DNA from: Actinokineospora globicatena
GTDB lineage: Bacteria > Actinomycetota > Actinomycetes > Mycobacteriales > Pseudonocardiaceae
Reading direction: 5' to 3'
Assembly (NCBI RefSeq): GCF_024171945.1
Contig: NZ_JAMTCR010000005.1
Coordinates: forward strand, 434,001-498,000
DNA length: 64,000 nt
The position numbers and the translations under genes were made by a program. The notes under the pieces are model-generated. The model saw only the letters and a program-made list of their open reading frames with translations. It had not been told where the DNA came from and did not search any database. This document shows positions 1 to 8,165 of this stretch, piece by piece. Numbering within the stretch: position 1 is the stretch's first letter; each line of letters starts with the position of its first letter.

Positions 1-802
1 CCGTCTCTCGCGGCTGATGCTCACTCGTCTCGTTACGCAGAACACCGACCAGTTCGCGCAGCTCGTTGAGCGCCTCACACCCGGCTACACGCAACCCCTC
101 GGCCGCTGTCTTCGTGCGCTCGTCGGGACCTGTTACCGCCAACGCGCCCGCGTGCAGCACCATCAGGCTCACGCGGTGAGTCACCACGTCGTGCATCTCT
201 TCGGCCAAACGCACCCGTTCGTCTGCCCGCGCTTGTTCGGCCAAGAGGTGCTGTTCGCGTTCCGCGCGTTCGGCTCGGTCGGTCAATGCTTGTACGAGCG
301 TTCGGTGGGCTCGCACGTAGAGCCCGATCAACGCCGGTAGGAGCACCAGCAACACCGTGCCCAGGATCAATTCCGTTGAGGTGTCCCAGGGCCGCACGAC
401 GAGACCGAACAAGGCTAGGACGAGCGCGGGCCCGACCAGCGCACCCGCGTAGACCATCGCGGTGTAGACGTAGATCGGTGCCGACGCAGGCATCCATGGG
501 TCTGTAGCGGCGAAATCCGGCTTCCAGTCGCCTTGCGCGTGCCACTCCAACAGCAGATAGGCGGAAGAGACCACCAGCGTTGTCAGCATCAACGCGACCG
601 GGTACCACTTGCGCACCACCAGCAGACCGATCATGGCGATCGCGACCAGGCCATCGATGTAGCCGATCGCGCGGTCAGGGCTACCCTCGTAGATCATGGC
701 CGCGACCTGCAGGACCAGCACGACGGCGGCGGGCAACAGGTAGAAGAAGGCTTCGCGCTTACTACGCCACAGTGGCTCTCGCACCCTTGGCACGGTACTC
801 AC
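1..802 (-). CDS. Sensor histidine kinase (HisKA_3 family), C-terminus cut by the window edge
   Basis: I translated this frame by hand; it stays open from a GTG at 802 through position 1, after an in-frame stop at 814-812. The visible 267 residues begin MSTVPRVREPLW, carry about four to five hydrophobic segments between residues 19 and 165, then a charged helix and the dimerisation/phosphoacceptor box EMHDVVTHRVS with His at about 205. That box is typical of NarL-partner kinases (HisKA_3). The ATPase domain and probably a LuxR-type response regulator lie beyond the left edge. It is a membrane kinase of unknown stimulus, transcribed away from the SGNH hydrolase gene. Confidence 0.85.
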   Translation of the reverse strand, partial: MSTVPRVREPLWRSKREAFFYLLPAAVVLVLQVAAMIYEGSPDRAIGYIDGLVAIAMIGLLVVRKWYPVALMLTTLVVSSAYLLLEWHAQGDWKPDFAATDPWMPASAPIYVYTAMVYAGALVGPALVLALFGLVVRPWDTSTELILGTVLLVLLPALIGLYVRAHRTLVQALTDRAERAEREQHLLAEQARADERVRLAEEMHDVVTHRVSLMVLHAGALAVTGPDERTKTAAEGLRVAGCEALNELRELVGVLRNETSEHQPRET

Positions 803-883
803 CAGGTAGGGCTACCGAGGCCGATCGCCACCATTCGGGTGGTGGCTGTTGCAACGAAAGTTGCTGGTTAGCATTGCCGCACC

Positions 884-1648
884 ATGAACGCGCACACCAG
901 CATGGTCGCCGTCGGCGACTCCTTCACCGAGGGCATGTCCGACTTCCGGCCCGACGGCACCTGCCGCGGCTGGGCCGACCTCGTCGCCGCCCGGCTCGCC
1001 GAGGACACCCCCGGCTTCCGCTACGCCAACCTCGCCATCCGCGGCAAGCTCGTCCGCCAGATCGTCGACGAACAGGTCGACCAGGCAGCGGCGATGCGCC
1101 CCGACCTGGTGACTTTCGCGGGCGGGATGAACGACGTCCTGCGGCCCACCTGCGACATGGACGCGCTCGCGGCGCGCGTCCGGTACGCGATCCGGACCCT
1201 GTCAGCGACCTCGCGCCAGGTGGTGTTGTTCCGCGTCATCGACCCGACCAGGCGCATGCGGGGAAGCTCCCGCCTGCTGCCGCGCATCACCCGGCTGCTG
1301 TCGCTCGTGGACACACTCGCCGACGAGTACGACGCGGTGGTGGTCGACCTGTTCTCCTCCCGGGTGTTCGACTCGCCAGGGCTTTGGGCGCCGGACCGCA
1401 TCCACCTCAACACCGAGGGCCACCGCCGGGTCGCCGAGGCCACGCTGCGTGCACTCGGCGTCGAGCCGACCTTCGACTGGGACGCGCCAGTACCCGTCGA
1501 CCCCGCGCCTTGGCGCGACCGTGCGACCGCCGACCTGCGCTGGGCCCGCGCCCACGCCGGGCCGTGGATCGCCCGCCGCCTCACCGGTCGCTCCTCCGGC
1601 GACGGCCAACTCCCGAAACGACCCGAGCTGGACCCGTTCACCCCCTGA
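884..1648 (+). CDS. SGNH/GDSL-type hydrolase
   Basis: The 254-residue product has the blocks of the SGNH esterase/lipase superfamily: GDSFTEG near residue 12 (nucleophile Ser), AGGMND near residue 80 (Gly and Asn oxyanion residues) and DRIHLN near residue 170 (catalytic Asp and His). There is no signal peptide, so a cytoplasmic esterase or deacylase is likely; the substrate cannot be read. The C-terminal 55 residues are Arg/Pro-rich and outside the fold. ATG at 884 has no clear ribosome site; Met7 (902) is an alternative start just before the GDS block. It is divergent from the sensor kinase. Confidence 0.88.
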   Translation: MNAHTSMVAVGDSFTEGMSDFRPDGTCRGWADLVAARLAEDTPGFRYANLAIRGKLVRQIVDEQVDQAAAMRPDLVTFAGGMNDVLRPTCDMDALAARVRYAIRTLSATSRQVVLFRVIDPTRRMRGSSRLLPRITRLLSLVDTLADEYDAVVVDLFSSRVFDSPGLWAPDRIHLNTEGHRRVAEATLRALGVEPTFDWDAPVPVDPAPWRDRATADLRWARAHAGPWIARRLTGRSSGDGQLPKRPELDPFTP

Positions 1649-1977
1649 GTTATCCACAACCGCGCGATCTGTCCACAGCCATCGACCAAGTGTTGAAAGC
1701 CCTTGCCACCCGCCGCGATCCTGGGTGCGGGGCCAGTGGGGTCACTTGGACGTACGAGGAGGTGGGTCGAGATGGGCGCATGACAGGTGAGTGGGGCTCC
1801 TCGATGAGGACGAGCCGTCGCGGACCTCAGTCACTGGAACCGGTAGGTGGCTGTTGTCCCGGGGCTCGTCACGGAGGAGGAGCCGGGCGACTCCAAGACG
1901 GCGATGACGCGTGGTCGTCGCTTTGGAGCACGTCGAGCGCCGCGGCGCAGGTACCCGCCGCGGCCGTGTCGGAACAG
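1649..1977. other. Intergenic region with a pair of DnaA-box-like sites
   Basis: This lies between the convergent SGNH hydrolase and monooxygenase genes. I see no credible gene. Immediately after the hydrolase stop are TTATCCACA (1650-1658), a perfect DnaA box, and CTGTCCACA (1669-1677), which fits the actinobacterial box consensus, about 20 bp apart. Similar pairs occur near 56456-56483 and 60457-60484. No other element was recognised. Confidence 0.5.
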
Positions 1978-3132
1978 TTAGGCAGGTACAGGAGAGCCGA
2001 GGTAGCGCCGGAGGGCGGTCACGGCTGCTCTGCCAGCACGGTTGGCGCCGATCGTGCTGGCGGAGGGGCCGTAGCCGACCAGGTGGACACGGGGATCGGC
2101 GGCGACCTGGGTGCCGGTCATCGTGATGCCACCGCCGGGGTTGCGCAGGTGGAGCGGACCCAGGTGGTCCAGCGCGTGCCGGAAGCCGGTCGCCCAGAGG
2201 ATGACGTCGGCGGACGCCTCGTGGCCGTCCGGCCACGCGGCGCCCGTGGGGGTGAGGTGGTCGAACATCGGATGCCGAGTGAGGACTCCGCTGGCCCGGG
2301 CCGCCGCGACCTCCGGGGTCAGCATCAGGCCGGTGACGCTGACGACGCTCTCGGGCACCCTGCCCGACTCCACCGCCTCGGCGACCCTCGCGACCACCTC
2401 CCGGCCGTACTCCGGGGTGAACGGCTCGTCACGCCACACCGGCTCCCGGCGGGTCACCCAGGTGGTCTCGGCCGCTACCTCGGCGATCTCCAGCAACGCC
2501 TGCACACCAGAGGCACCGCCACCGACGACGATGACGCGCTTGCCCGCGAACTCCTCCGGCCCGTCGTAGTCGGCGGTGTGCAGTTGCCGACCCGCGAACC
2601 GGCCCGGGTAGTGGGGCCAGAACGGCTTGTCCCACGTCCCGGTCGCGTTGATCAGGGCACGGGTTGTCCACTGACCCGCGTCCGTCTCAACCACCAGGTC
2701 GCCGGTTCCGTCGACCCCGACCCCGCTGGCTCCACCGACTCGGCTAATCCCGCCGAGTATGTCCCCACCACTGACCCCGTCGACCACGCCCGCGTTGTCG
2801 GCTCGACTCACGCTGCCCACCTCGCGCACGGCTCGCACCGTCACCGGCCGCAACACCGGTAGGTCGAACTCGCGCTCGTAGGCCCCGAAGTACTCCGCCA
2901 CTACCTCGGACGCGGGCCGCGACGCGTCCGCGTACGGGAGCGGCATCCCGGGCAGGTCGTGGATGCCGTGCACCTTGCCCAACCGCAAACTCGGCCACCG
3001 GTGCTGCCACGCCCCACCCGGCCCCGGGTTGGCGTCCAACACGACGAACTCCATCCCGGCCCGTCGCAGGAAGTAGGCAGCCGACAGTCCTGCCTGCCCA
3101 GCCCCGATCACCACCACGTCCATGTCCCCCAT
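1978..3132 (-). CDS. Flavin-containing monooxygenase-like NAD(P)/FAD oxidoreductase
   Basis: This 384-residue protein starts with an FAD-binding Rossmann motif (GAGQAG, residues 10-15), has a second NAD(P)-binding motif VVGGGASG at 202-209, the ATG-type motif NATGTWDKP near 163, and VILWATGFR near the C-terminus. FAGRQLHTADY fits the FxGxxxHxxx(W/Y) fingerprint of FMO/Baeyer-Villiger enzymes. It probably hydroxylates or oxygenates a small molecule in the cytoplasm. Residues about 107-144 form a Gly/Val/Ser-rich low-complexity stretch between the two dinucleotide domains that looks like an insertion. No operon partner is visible. Confidence 0.88.
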   Translation of the reverse strand: MGDMDVVVIGAGQAGLSAAYFLRRAGMEFVVLDANPGPGGAWQHRWPSLRLGKVHGIHDLPGMPLPYADASRPASEVVAEYFGAYEREFDLPVLRPVTVRAVREVGSVSRADNAGVVDGVSGGDILGGISRVGGASGVGVDGTGDLVVETDAGQWTTRALINATGTWDKPFWPHYPGRFAGRQLHTADYDGPEEFAGKRVIVVGGGASGVQALLEIAEVAAETTWVTRREPVWRDEPFTPEYGREVVARVAEAVESGRVPESVVSVTGLMLTPEVAAARASGVLTRHPMFDHLTPTGAAWPDGHEASADVILWATGFRHALDHLGPLHLRNPGGGITMTGTQVAADPRVHLVGYGPSASTIGANRAGRAAVTALRRYLGSPVPA

Positions 3133-3496
3133 AACGCCCAGCGTCCCGACACACTTCCGTTGTCCAGGTCACAGGCCCGGTCGCTGCCTAGCCTCGTCTC
3201 CGGGTGCCCTGCCCTGGGCGGGTGCGCCACTCCGGCCGGTTGGCTTCCGCCAGCCCGAGGGCTGGCATCCACGCGCTGGGCAGGTGGCCGGGCGCTGGCA
3301 CGGCCGAGGGGCTTGTGAGGCATGTGTTCTTGGCGGGCACCTCACTCGCCCGTCCAAGCGGGGGTTCTAGATCCGCATCTGCGTCGGGACGGGTGGATGG
3401 CACACCGGTACGGGCTGGGCGAGGCCGGGTACTCGCCTGCCCTGGTGCGGCCACCGGTTGAGGTCTGGGGCGGGGTGGGGATGACGTGTGACCGGG
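3133..3496. other. Intergenic region, no gene seen
   Basis: These 364 bases lie between two minus-strand genes and include the upstream region of the monooxygenase. Open frames here have no recognisable motif. The only structure noted is a short inverted repeat, GCCAGCCC-GA-GGGCTGGC, at 3249-3266, too short-looped and lacking a T-run to call a terminator. Confidence 0.5.
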
Positions 3497-3910
3497 TTAG
3501 GGCTGGCCGAGGCGTTCCATGACCATGGGGCCGGGGGCGGCGAAGCCGAAGGACTCGTAGAGGGTGTGGGCGTCGCGGGTGTGCAGGAGCCAGCGGAACT
3601 TGGCGCCGGGGCCCTCGTCGATCATGGCTCGGACCAGGGCTTTGCCGAGGCCGTGGCCGCGGGCTTCGGCCAGGACGTAGACGTCGGCCAGGTAGGCGGT
3701 GGCCACGCCGTCGGAGATGGCGCGGGCGAAGCCGACCTGGGCGCCGGTCTCGCGGTGGTAGACGCCGACCACGCGCCAGGCGGAGGCCAGTTGGGCGGCG
3801 ATCTGCTCCTTGGTGCGCCAGGTGCCCCAGTAGGCGTCGGTCGACAGGTAGGCCCAGATGGCGTCGATGTCGATGCGACCGGGGTTGTCGTCGGTCTCGT
3901 AATCGCTCAC
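3497..3910 (-). CDS. GNAT-family N-acetyltransferase
   Basis: The 137-residue protein fits a single GNAT fold. Motif A is clear: DVYVLAEARGHGLGKAL with the acetyl-CoA pyrophosphate loop RGHGLGK at 84-90, followed by motif B (HTRDAHTLYESFGF). The acceptor is unknown; small single-domain members acetylate amines, amino acids or drugs. Its start overlaps the end of the upstream AraC-type regulator gene by 4 bp (3907-3910), so the two are probably translated from one message and the regulator may control it. Confidence 0.9.
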   Translation of the reverse strand: MSDYETDDNPGRIDIDAIWAYLSTDAYWGTWRTKEQIAAQLASAWRVVGVYHRETGAQVGFARAISDGVATAYLADVYVLAEARGHGLGKALVRAMIDEGPGAKFRWLLHTRDAHTLYESFGFAAPGPMVMERLGQP

Positions 3911-4677
3911 GTTCGCAACCTATAGCGGGCGGGTGACACGCCGATCGCGGCGGTGAACTCGCGGGTGAAATGGGCCTGGTCGCAGTAGCCGAGCTCGGCG
4001 GCGAGCGCGGCCCAGTCGACGGGGCCGCCCGCGTCGGCTCTGGCGGCCGCCTCGTGCATGCGGTGGCGTCGGATGACCCACTTCGGGCCGACGCCGACGT
4101 ACTCGCTGAAGAGGCGCTGCAGGGCGCGGACCGAGAGTCCTGACGTCTGGGCCAAGTGGTCGACCCTGGTCAGGGCCAGGTCGTCCTGGATCAGGGAGAC
4201 CAGGTCGCGGACCTGGGTGACCACCGGATCGGGTTCGGGCACGCGGGTGAGGAGGAGTGCCTCGGCGGCGGCGACCATGGCGTCGTCGTCCGCGGCCTCG
4301 ACGACGGGCTTTTCCGTGCCCGCCACGCCGAGCCAGTCCGTCACCGGGAGGGTGCGGTCGGTGAGGGTGGAGACGCGGTCGCCCAGCCACGGGCGGAACC
4401 CGCCTGGGTGGAACCGGACGCCGAGCACGTGGCCGCGACCGGTCAGGCGCCGGGTGAAGCGGCCGCGGATGATGCCGTGCACCAGGGCGCCCTCGTCGCT
4501 GAACGCGACGTGCACGTTCGGGTGGGGGATGACCTGCTGGGTGAACGGCTCCGTCAGGTCCCAGGACACGATCCAGTGGTAATGCACGAAAGGAGCCAGG
4601 GCGGGCGCGGGGTCGACGGTGCGCAGTCGGAACTTGGTCCGACCCGTCTGTTCGTCCAGAACGCCCCGCGTGTCCAC
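3907..4677 (-). CDS. AraC-family transcriptional regulator with DUF6597-like N-terminus
   Basis: The 256-residue protein has an N-terminal beta-rich sensing domain (DPAPALAPFVHYHWIVSWDL onward, resembling DUF6597) and a C-terminal double HTH of AraC type from about 165 (QTSGLSVRALQRLFSEYVG, then LAAELGYCDQAHFTREFTA). It should bind DNA and respond to a small ligand. It is the first gene of a two-gene unit with the GNAT enzyme and is divergent from the TIGR03086 gene across about 80 bp, so it may regulate either side. The ligand is unknown. Confidence 0.9.
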   Translation of the reverse strand: MDTRGVLDEQTGRTKFRLRTVDPAPALAPFVHYHWIVSWDLTEPFTQQVIPHPNVHVAFSDEGALVHGIIRGRFTRRLTGRGHVLGVRFHPGGFRPWLGDRVSTLTDRTLPVTDWLGVAGTEKPVVEAADDDAMVAAAEALLLTRVPEPDPVVTQVRDLVSLIQDDLALTRVDHLAQTSGLSVRALQRLFSEYVGVGPKWVIRRHRMHEAAARADAGGPVDWAALAAELGYCDQAHFTREFTAAIGVSPARYRLRT

Positions 4678-4757
4678 AGCGACACGGTAACCCCGGCCAC
4701 CGACAGCGGTCGCGTTTCTTCAAGAGGCGGCACCCGGGGCATGGCAGGGTGCCGCGC

Positions 4758-5333
4758 ATGAGTAAGAGCCTGATGTCGCGCGCCACCGACAGTGTGGTGG
4801 CGCTTGCTGCCGCCGTGACCCCTGACCAGTTCGACCGCCCGACGCCCTGTCCCGAGTGGACGGTCCGGGACCTGGTCAACCACCTCACTCTCTGGAGCGG
4901 GGTGGTCGCCGAGCGCGTCGCCCGCAAACTGCCCGCGCCCACCGACGGGTCCGAGGACGAGTCGATCGACTTCGCCGGGCAGTGGCCCGCCCGCTTCGTC
5001 GACGGCGCCACCCGGGCCGCGCGTGCCTGGGACGAGCCCGGCGCACTGGACGGCGAGACGTCGATGATGTCCAGCCCACGCCCGGCCACCTTCTTCCACG
5101 ACATGCTCCTAGCCGAACTGGTCCTGCACGGCTGGGACCTCGCGACCGCCACCGGCCGGCCATTCGTGGTCGACGACGACGTGGCCGCCCGCGCCCGCGA
5201 CAGCACCGCCGCGATGGCCGAACAGGGCCGCGAATACGGCGTCTTCGGCCCCGAGGTCCCCACCACCCCAGACGCCTCCCCCTTGGCGCAGGCCCTCGGC
5301 ATCAGCGGCCGCGACCCCGGCACGAATCACTAA
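4758..5333 (+). CDS. TIGR03086-family (DinB-like/mycothiol-dependent) metal-binding protein
   Basis: The N-terminus matches the maleylpyruvate-isomerase-type four-helix DinB fold: an early P-C-P-E-W-T-V-R-D-L-V-N-H motif with a likely metal His, and a second His in LHGWDLA. Relatives in mycothiol producers are thiol-dependent or of unknown activity. I prefer ATG at 4758, because GGCAGGG sits 8 bases upstream; GTG at 4749 is an in-frame alternative. The 3' end (ISGRDPGTNH) is the first copy of a 67-bp tandem repeat that continues past the stop codon. Confidence 0.85.
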   Translation: MSKSLMSRATDSVVALAAAVTPDQFDRPTPCPEWTVRDLVNHLTLWSGVVAERVARKLPAPTDGSEDESIDFAGQWPARFVDGATRAARAWDEPGALDGETSMMSSPRPATFFHDMLLAELVLHGWDLATATGRPFVVDDDVAARARDSTAAMAEQGREYGVFGPEVPTTPDASPLAQALGISGRDPGTNH

Positions 5334-5470
5334 CTCCACAACCACCGACCGAATACCTCCAACTGAGCCCGTCGGCCGCGACCCCGGCACGGGTCGCTGG
5401 CCTCACAACCACCGACGGAAGGCTTCAACCGAGTCCGGCCGCCGCGACTGCCGGCACGGACCACTAGCCC
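5307..5470. repeat. 67-bp imperfect tandem repeat, about 2.4 copies
   Basis: The block beginning GGCCGCGACCCCGGCACG starts at 5307 and again at 5374; a diverged third start (GCCGCCGCGACTGCCGGCAC) lies near 5438-5441. Each copy continues with CACAACCACCGAC. The first copy covers the last codons of the TIGR03086 gene, so the repeat looks like a local duplication of the gene's 3' end. The remaining bases to about 5672 contain no gene that I can support. Confidence 0.7.
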
Positions 5471-5681
5471 CAACCACTGGCAAAGACGCCGACCGGGCTG
5501 GGTGGCGGGCATTGACGTTCGGGTCGCTCGTTGGCCCTCGCCTATCACCTGGCTGTCTGGGTGGTCGCGACACTGCTGCTAGTTGAGCAGATTCGCGTCG
5601 GGCTGAAGGGGGCGTGACCTCCTCAGTTGGGCGCGAGCTGGCTCTGCGCTGGGGGCGGGGGGCGGACGTAGGGTGAGGGGT

Positions 5682-6722
5682 ATGGGTTGGGATGTTGTGG
5701 TGGTTGGTGGGGGTATCGGGGGGGTTTCTGTGGCGGCGGAGTTGGCCGTGCACGGGTCGGTTGTGCTGGTTGAGGCGGAGTCGGATTTGGCTCGGCACAC
5801 GACTGGGCGGTCGGCGGCGGTTTACGCGCCTAGTTATGGCGGGGCTGTGGTGCGGGCGTTGACGGAGGCGAGTTTGCCGTTGTTCGGGGAGGGGCTGCTC
5901 AGTCCGCGGCCGATGTTGTGGGTGGGGGACGTCGCTGGGCTTGCTGGGGATGTGCAGGAGATCTCGGTCGATGAGGCGTTGCGGTTGTGCCCGGTGTTGC
6001 GGCCGGAGCGGGTCGGGGGGCTCGCGGTGGACTTGGGGACCAGGGACATCGACGTCATGGGGTTGCACCAGCGTTATGTGCGGCGGCTCAAGGCGGCGGG
6101 TGGTGAGATCCGCAAGGGTGCTCCGGTGACGGCGGTGCGCCGGGACGGGGCTGGGTGGCGAGTCACGGCGGGGACCGAGGAGATCAGCGCGGGTGTGGTC
6201 GTCAACGCGGCCGGGGCGTGGACTGATCGGGTCGCTGAGTTGGCAGGGGTGCCTGCGCTGGGGTTGCGGCCGTTGCGGCGGACCATCGCCATCGCGACGG
6301 GGGATGCTCCGGTTGGCGCGGGGTGGCCGTTGGTCGCGGATGTCGCGGACACGTTCTACTTCCGGCCGGAGGGGCCAGGTGTTCTGGTGTCCCCGGCGGA
6401 CGAGACGCCGGTTGAGCCGGGGGATGCCAAGCCGGATGAGCTTGATGTGGCGTTGGCGGTCGATCGGGTCAACGAGGTGACCACCCTCGGACTCCGGTCG
6501 GTACGCACCGCTTGGGCTGGTCTGCGGACCTTCGCCCCCGACCGCGAACCCGTCGTCGGCGAGCTTCCGGGGCACCCTGGGTTCAGCTTCTTCGCGGGCC
6601 AGGGCGGGTACGGGATCCAGATGGCGCCCGCCCTCGCGGTCGCCGCCGCGCGGATCATCGTGGGGCAGCGGCCTGAGATCGCCGCCGAGTTGGTGTCGCC
6701 CGCCCGGCTCGGGGCAGCGTGA
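5682..6722 (+). CDS. FAD-dependent D-amino-acid oxidase/dehydrogenase-like protein (DAO family)
   Basis: The protein opens with an FAD-binding VVVVGGGIGG motif, continues with ARHTTGRSAAVYAPSYG as in glycine/D-amino-acid oxidases, and ends with the second dinucleotide-contact segment FFAGQGGYGIQMAPALA. It probably oxidises an amine or amino-acid C-N bond. I chose ATG 5682, with AGGGTGAGG upstream; GTG 5673 is an alternative. It precedes an FAD oxidase and a ThDP enzyme on the same strand with a 63-bp gap, suggesting related catabolic roles. The 5' half is richer in T/G at third positions than its neighbours. Confidence 0.88.
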   Translation: MGWDVVVVGGGIGGVSVAAELAVHGSVVLVEAESDLARHTTGRSAAVYAPSYGGAVVRALTEASLPLFGEGLLSPRPMLWVGDVAGLAGDVQEISVDEALRLCPVLRPERVGGLAVDLGTRDIDVMGLHQRYVRRLKAAGGEIRKGAPVTAVRRDGAGWRVTAGTEEISAGVVVNAAGAWTDRVAELAGVPALGLRPLRRTIAIATGDAPVGAGWPLVADVADTFYFRPEGPGVLVSPADETPVEPGDAKPDELDVALAVDRVNEVTTLGLRSVRTAWAGLRTFAPDREPVVGELPGHPGFSFFAGQGGYGIQMAPALAVAAARIIVGQRPEIAAELVSPARLGAA

Positions 6723-6785
6723 GGCTGACCGGGAGCGGGTGATTCGCACTATCGTTGGGGGCGTTGGGCGGCGGAGGGAAGTGCC

Positions 6786-8165
6786 ATGGCGGACATCGGC
6801 AGCAGGCTCGCGGGAGTCGTTGGGGACGTGCTGAGCGGGGCCGAGGCGGCCGAGGAGTACGGGCACGACGAGGCGTTGAGCACCAGCCTCGTCCAGCCCG
6901 CCTACGTGGTGCGGCCACGCAGCGCCGACGAGGTCGCCGCAGTGTTGCGGTTGGCCACCGAGGAGCGGGTCCCGGTCACGGCGCGCGGCCACGGCACCGG
7001 CCTTTCCGGCGGCGCGATCCCCAGCGCTGACGGGATCGTGGTGTCCTTCGAGCGGATGAACGCGATCCTCGAGATCGACACCGACAACCACGTCGCCGTC
7101 GTGCAGCCCGGGGTCTCGTTGCGGGAGCTCGACGAGCGCACCGCGGCGGAGGGCTTGGTCTACCCCGTGTACCCGGGGGAGCTCAGCGCCAGCCTGGGCG
7201 GCAACGTCGCCACCAACGCGGGTGGGATGCGCGCGGTCAAGTACGGGGTCACCCGCCACCACGTGCTCGGCCTGGAAGCGGTCCTGCCCACCGGCGAGGT
7301 GCTGCGGACCGGCGGCAAGTACGTCAAGTCCAGCACCGGCTACGACCTCACCCAGCTCATCGTCGGCTCCGAGGGAACCCTCGCCCTGGTCACCGAGGCG
7401 ACCCTCAAGCTCCAGCCGCGGATCCGGCACAACGCGACCGTGCTCGCCCCGTTCCGCGACCTGGCCGGGGTCACCGCCGCCGTGCCGAAGGTCGTCGCGT
7501 CCGGGTTGGCGCCGTTGATCCTGGAGTACATCGACGGCCTCACCATGGGCGCGATCACCTACACCGCCGACCTCCAGCTCGGCGTCCCCGACGAGGTCCG
7601 CGACACCGCGCAGGCCTACCTGGTGGTGATGCTGGAGAACCGCGAGCAGGACCGGCTCGACGCGGACGTGGAAGCGGCGGGGCAACTCCTGGCCGACCTC
7701 GGCGCCATCGACGTGTACGTGCTGCCCGGTGGGGCCGCGCGCAAGCTGGTCGAGGCGCGCGAGCGGGCCTTCCACACCGCCAAAGCGGCGGGCGCCGACG
7801 ACGTGATCGACACCGTGGTGCCCCGCGCGGCGCTGCCGTCGTTCATGGCCGAGGTCACCGCGATCGCGCAGGCCAACGAGACCTTCATCGTCGGCTGCGG
7901 GCACGCGGGTGACGGCAACGTGCACCTGGCGCTGTTCCAGAAGGACGCCGACAAGCGCGCCACCGTGCTCAAGGCGTTGTTCGGCGCGGCGATGGCCCTC
8001 GGCGGCGCGATCTCCGGCGAGCACGGCCTCGGCCGCACCAAGCGGCGGTACTTCCTCGACCTCGAGGACCCCGCCAAGCTGGCCCTGCTGCGCCGGATCA
8101 AGCAGGCGTTCGACCCGGCCGGGGTGCTCAACCCCGGTGTTCTCCTTGACGAAGGGCAGGCATGA
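6786..8165 (+). CDS. FAD-binding oxidase of the GlcD/D-lactate dehydrogenase family
   Basis: The 459-residue protein has the PCMH-type FAD domain with GHGTGLSGGA (68-77), NVATNAGGMRAVKYG and GSEGTLALVTEATL, and the C-terminal oxidase domain with CGHAGDGNVHLALF and GEHGLGRTKRRY. This is the arrangement of glycolate oxidase subunit D and D-2-hydroxyacid dehydrogenases, so it should oxidise a 2-hydroxy acid to a 2-oxo acid. It overlaps the next gene by 4 bp (ATGA at 8162-8165), arguing that its product feeds the ThDP enzyme. Confidence 0.92.
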   Translation: MADIGSRLAGVVGDVLSGAEAAEEYGHDEALSTSLVQPAYVVRPRSADEVAAVLRLATEERVPVTARGHGTGLSGGAIPSADGIVVSFERMNAILEIDTDNHVAVVQPGVSLRELDERTAAEGLVYPVYPGELSASLGGNVATNAGGMRAVKYGVTRHHVLGLEAVLPTGEVLRTGGKYVKSSTGYDLTQLIVGSEGTLALVTEATLKLQPRIRHNATVLAPFRDLAGVTAAVPKVVASGLAPLILEYIDGLTMGAITYTADLQLGVPDEVRDTAQAYLVVMLENREQDRLDADVEAAGQLLADLGAIDVYVLPGGAARKLVEARERAFHTAKAAGADDVIDTVVPRAALPSFMAEVTAIAQANETFIVGCGHAGDGNVHLALFQKDADKRATVLKALFGAAMALGGAISGEHGLGRTKRRYFLDLEDPAKLALLRRIKQAFDPAGVLNPGVLLDEGQA

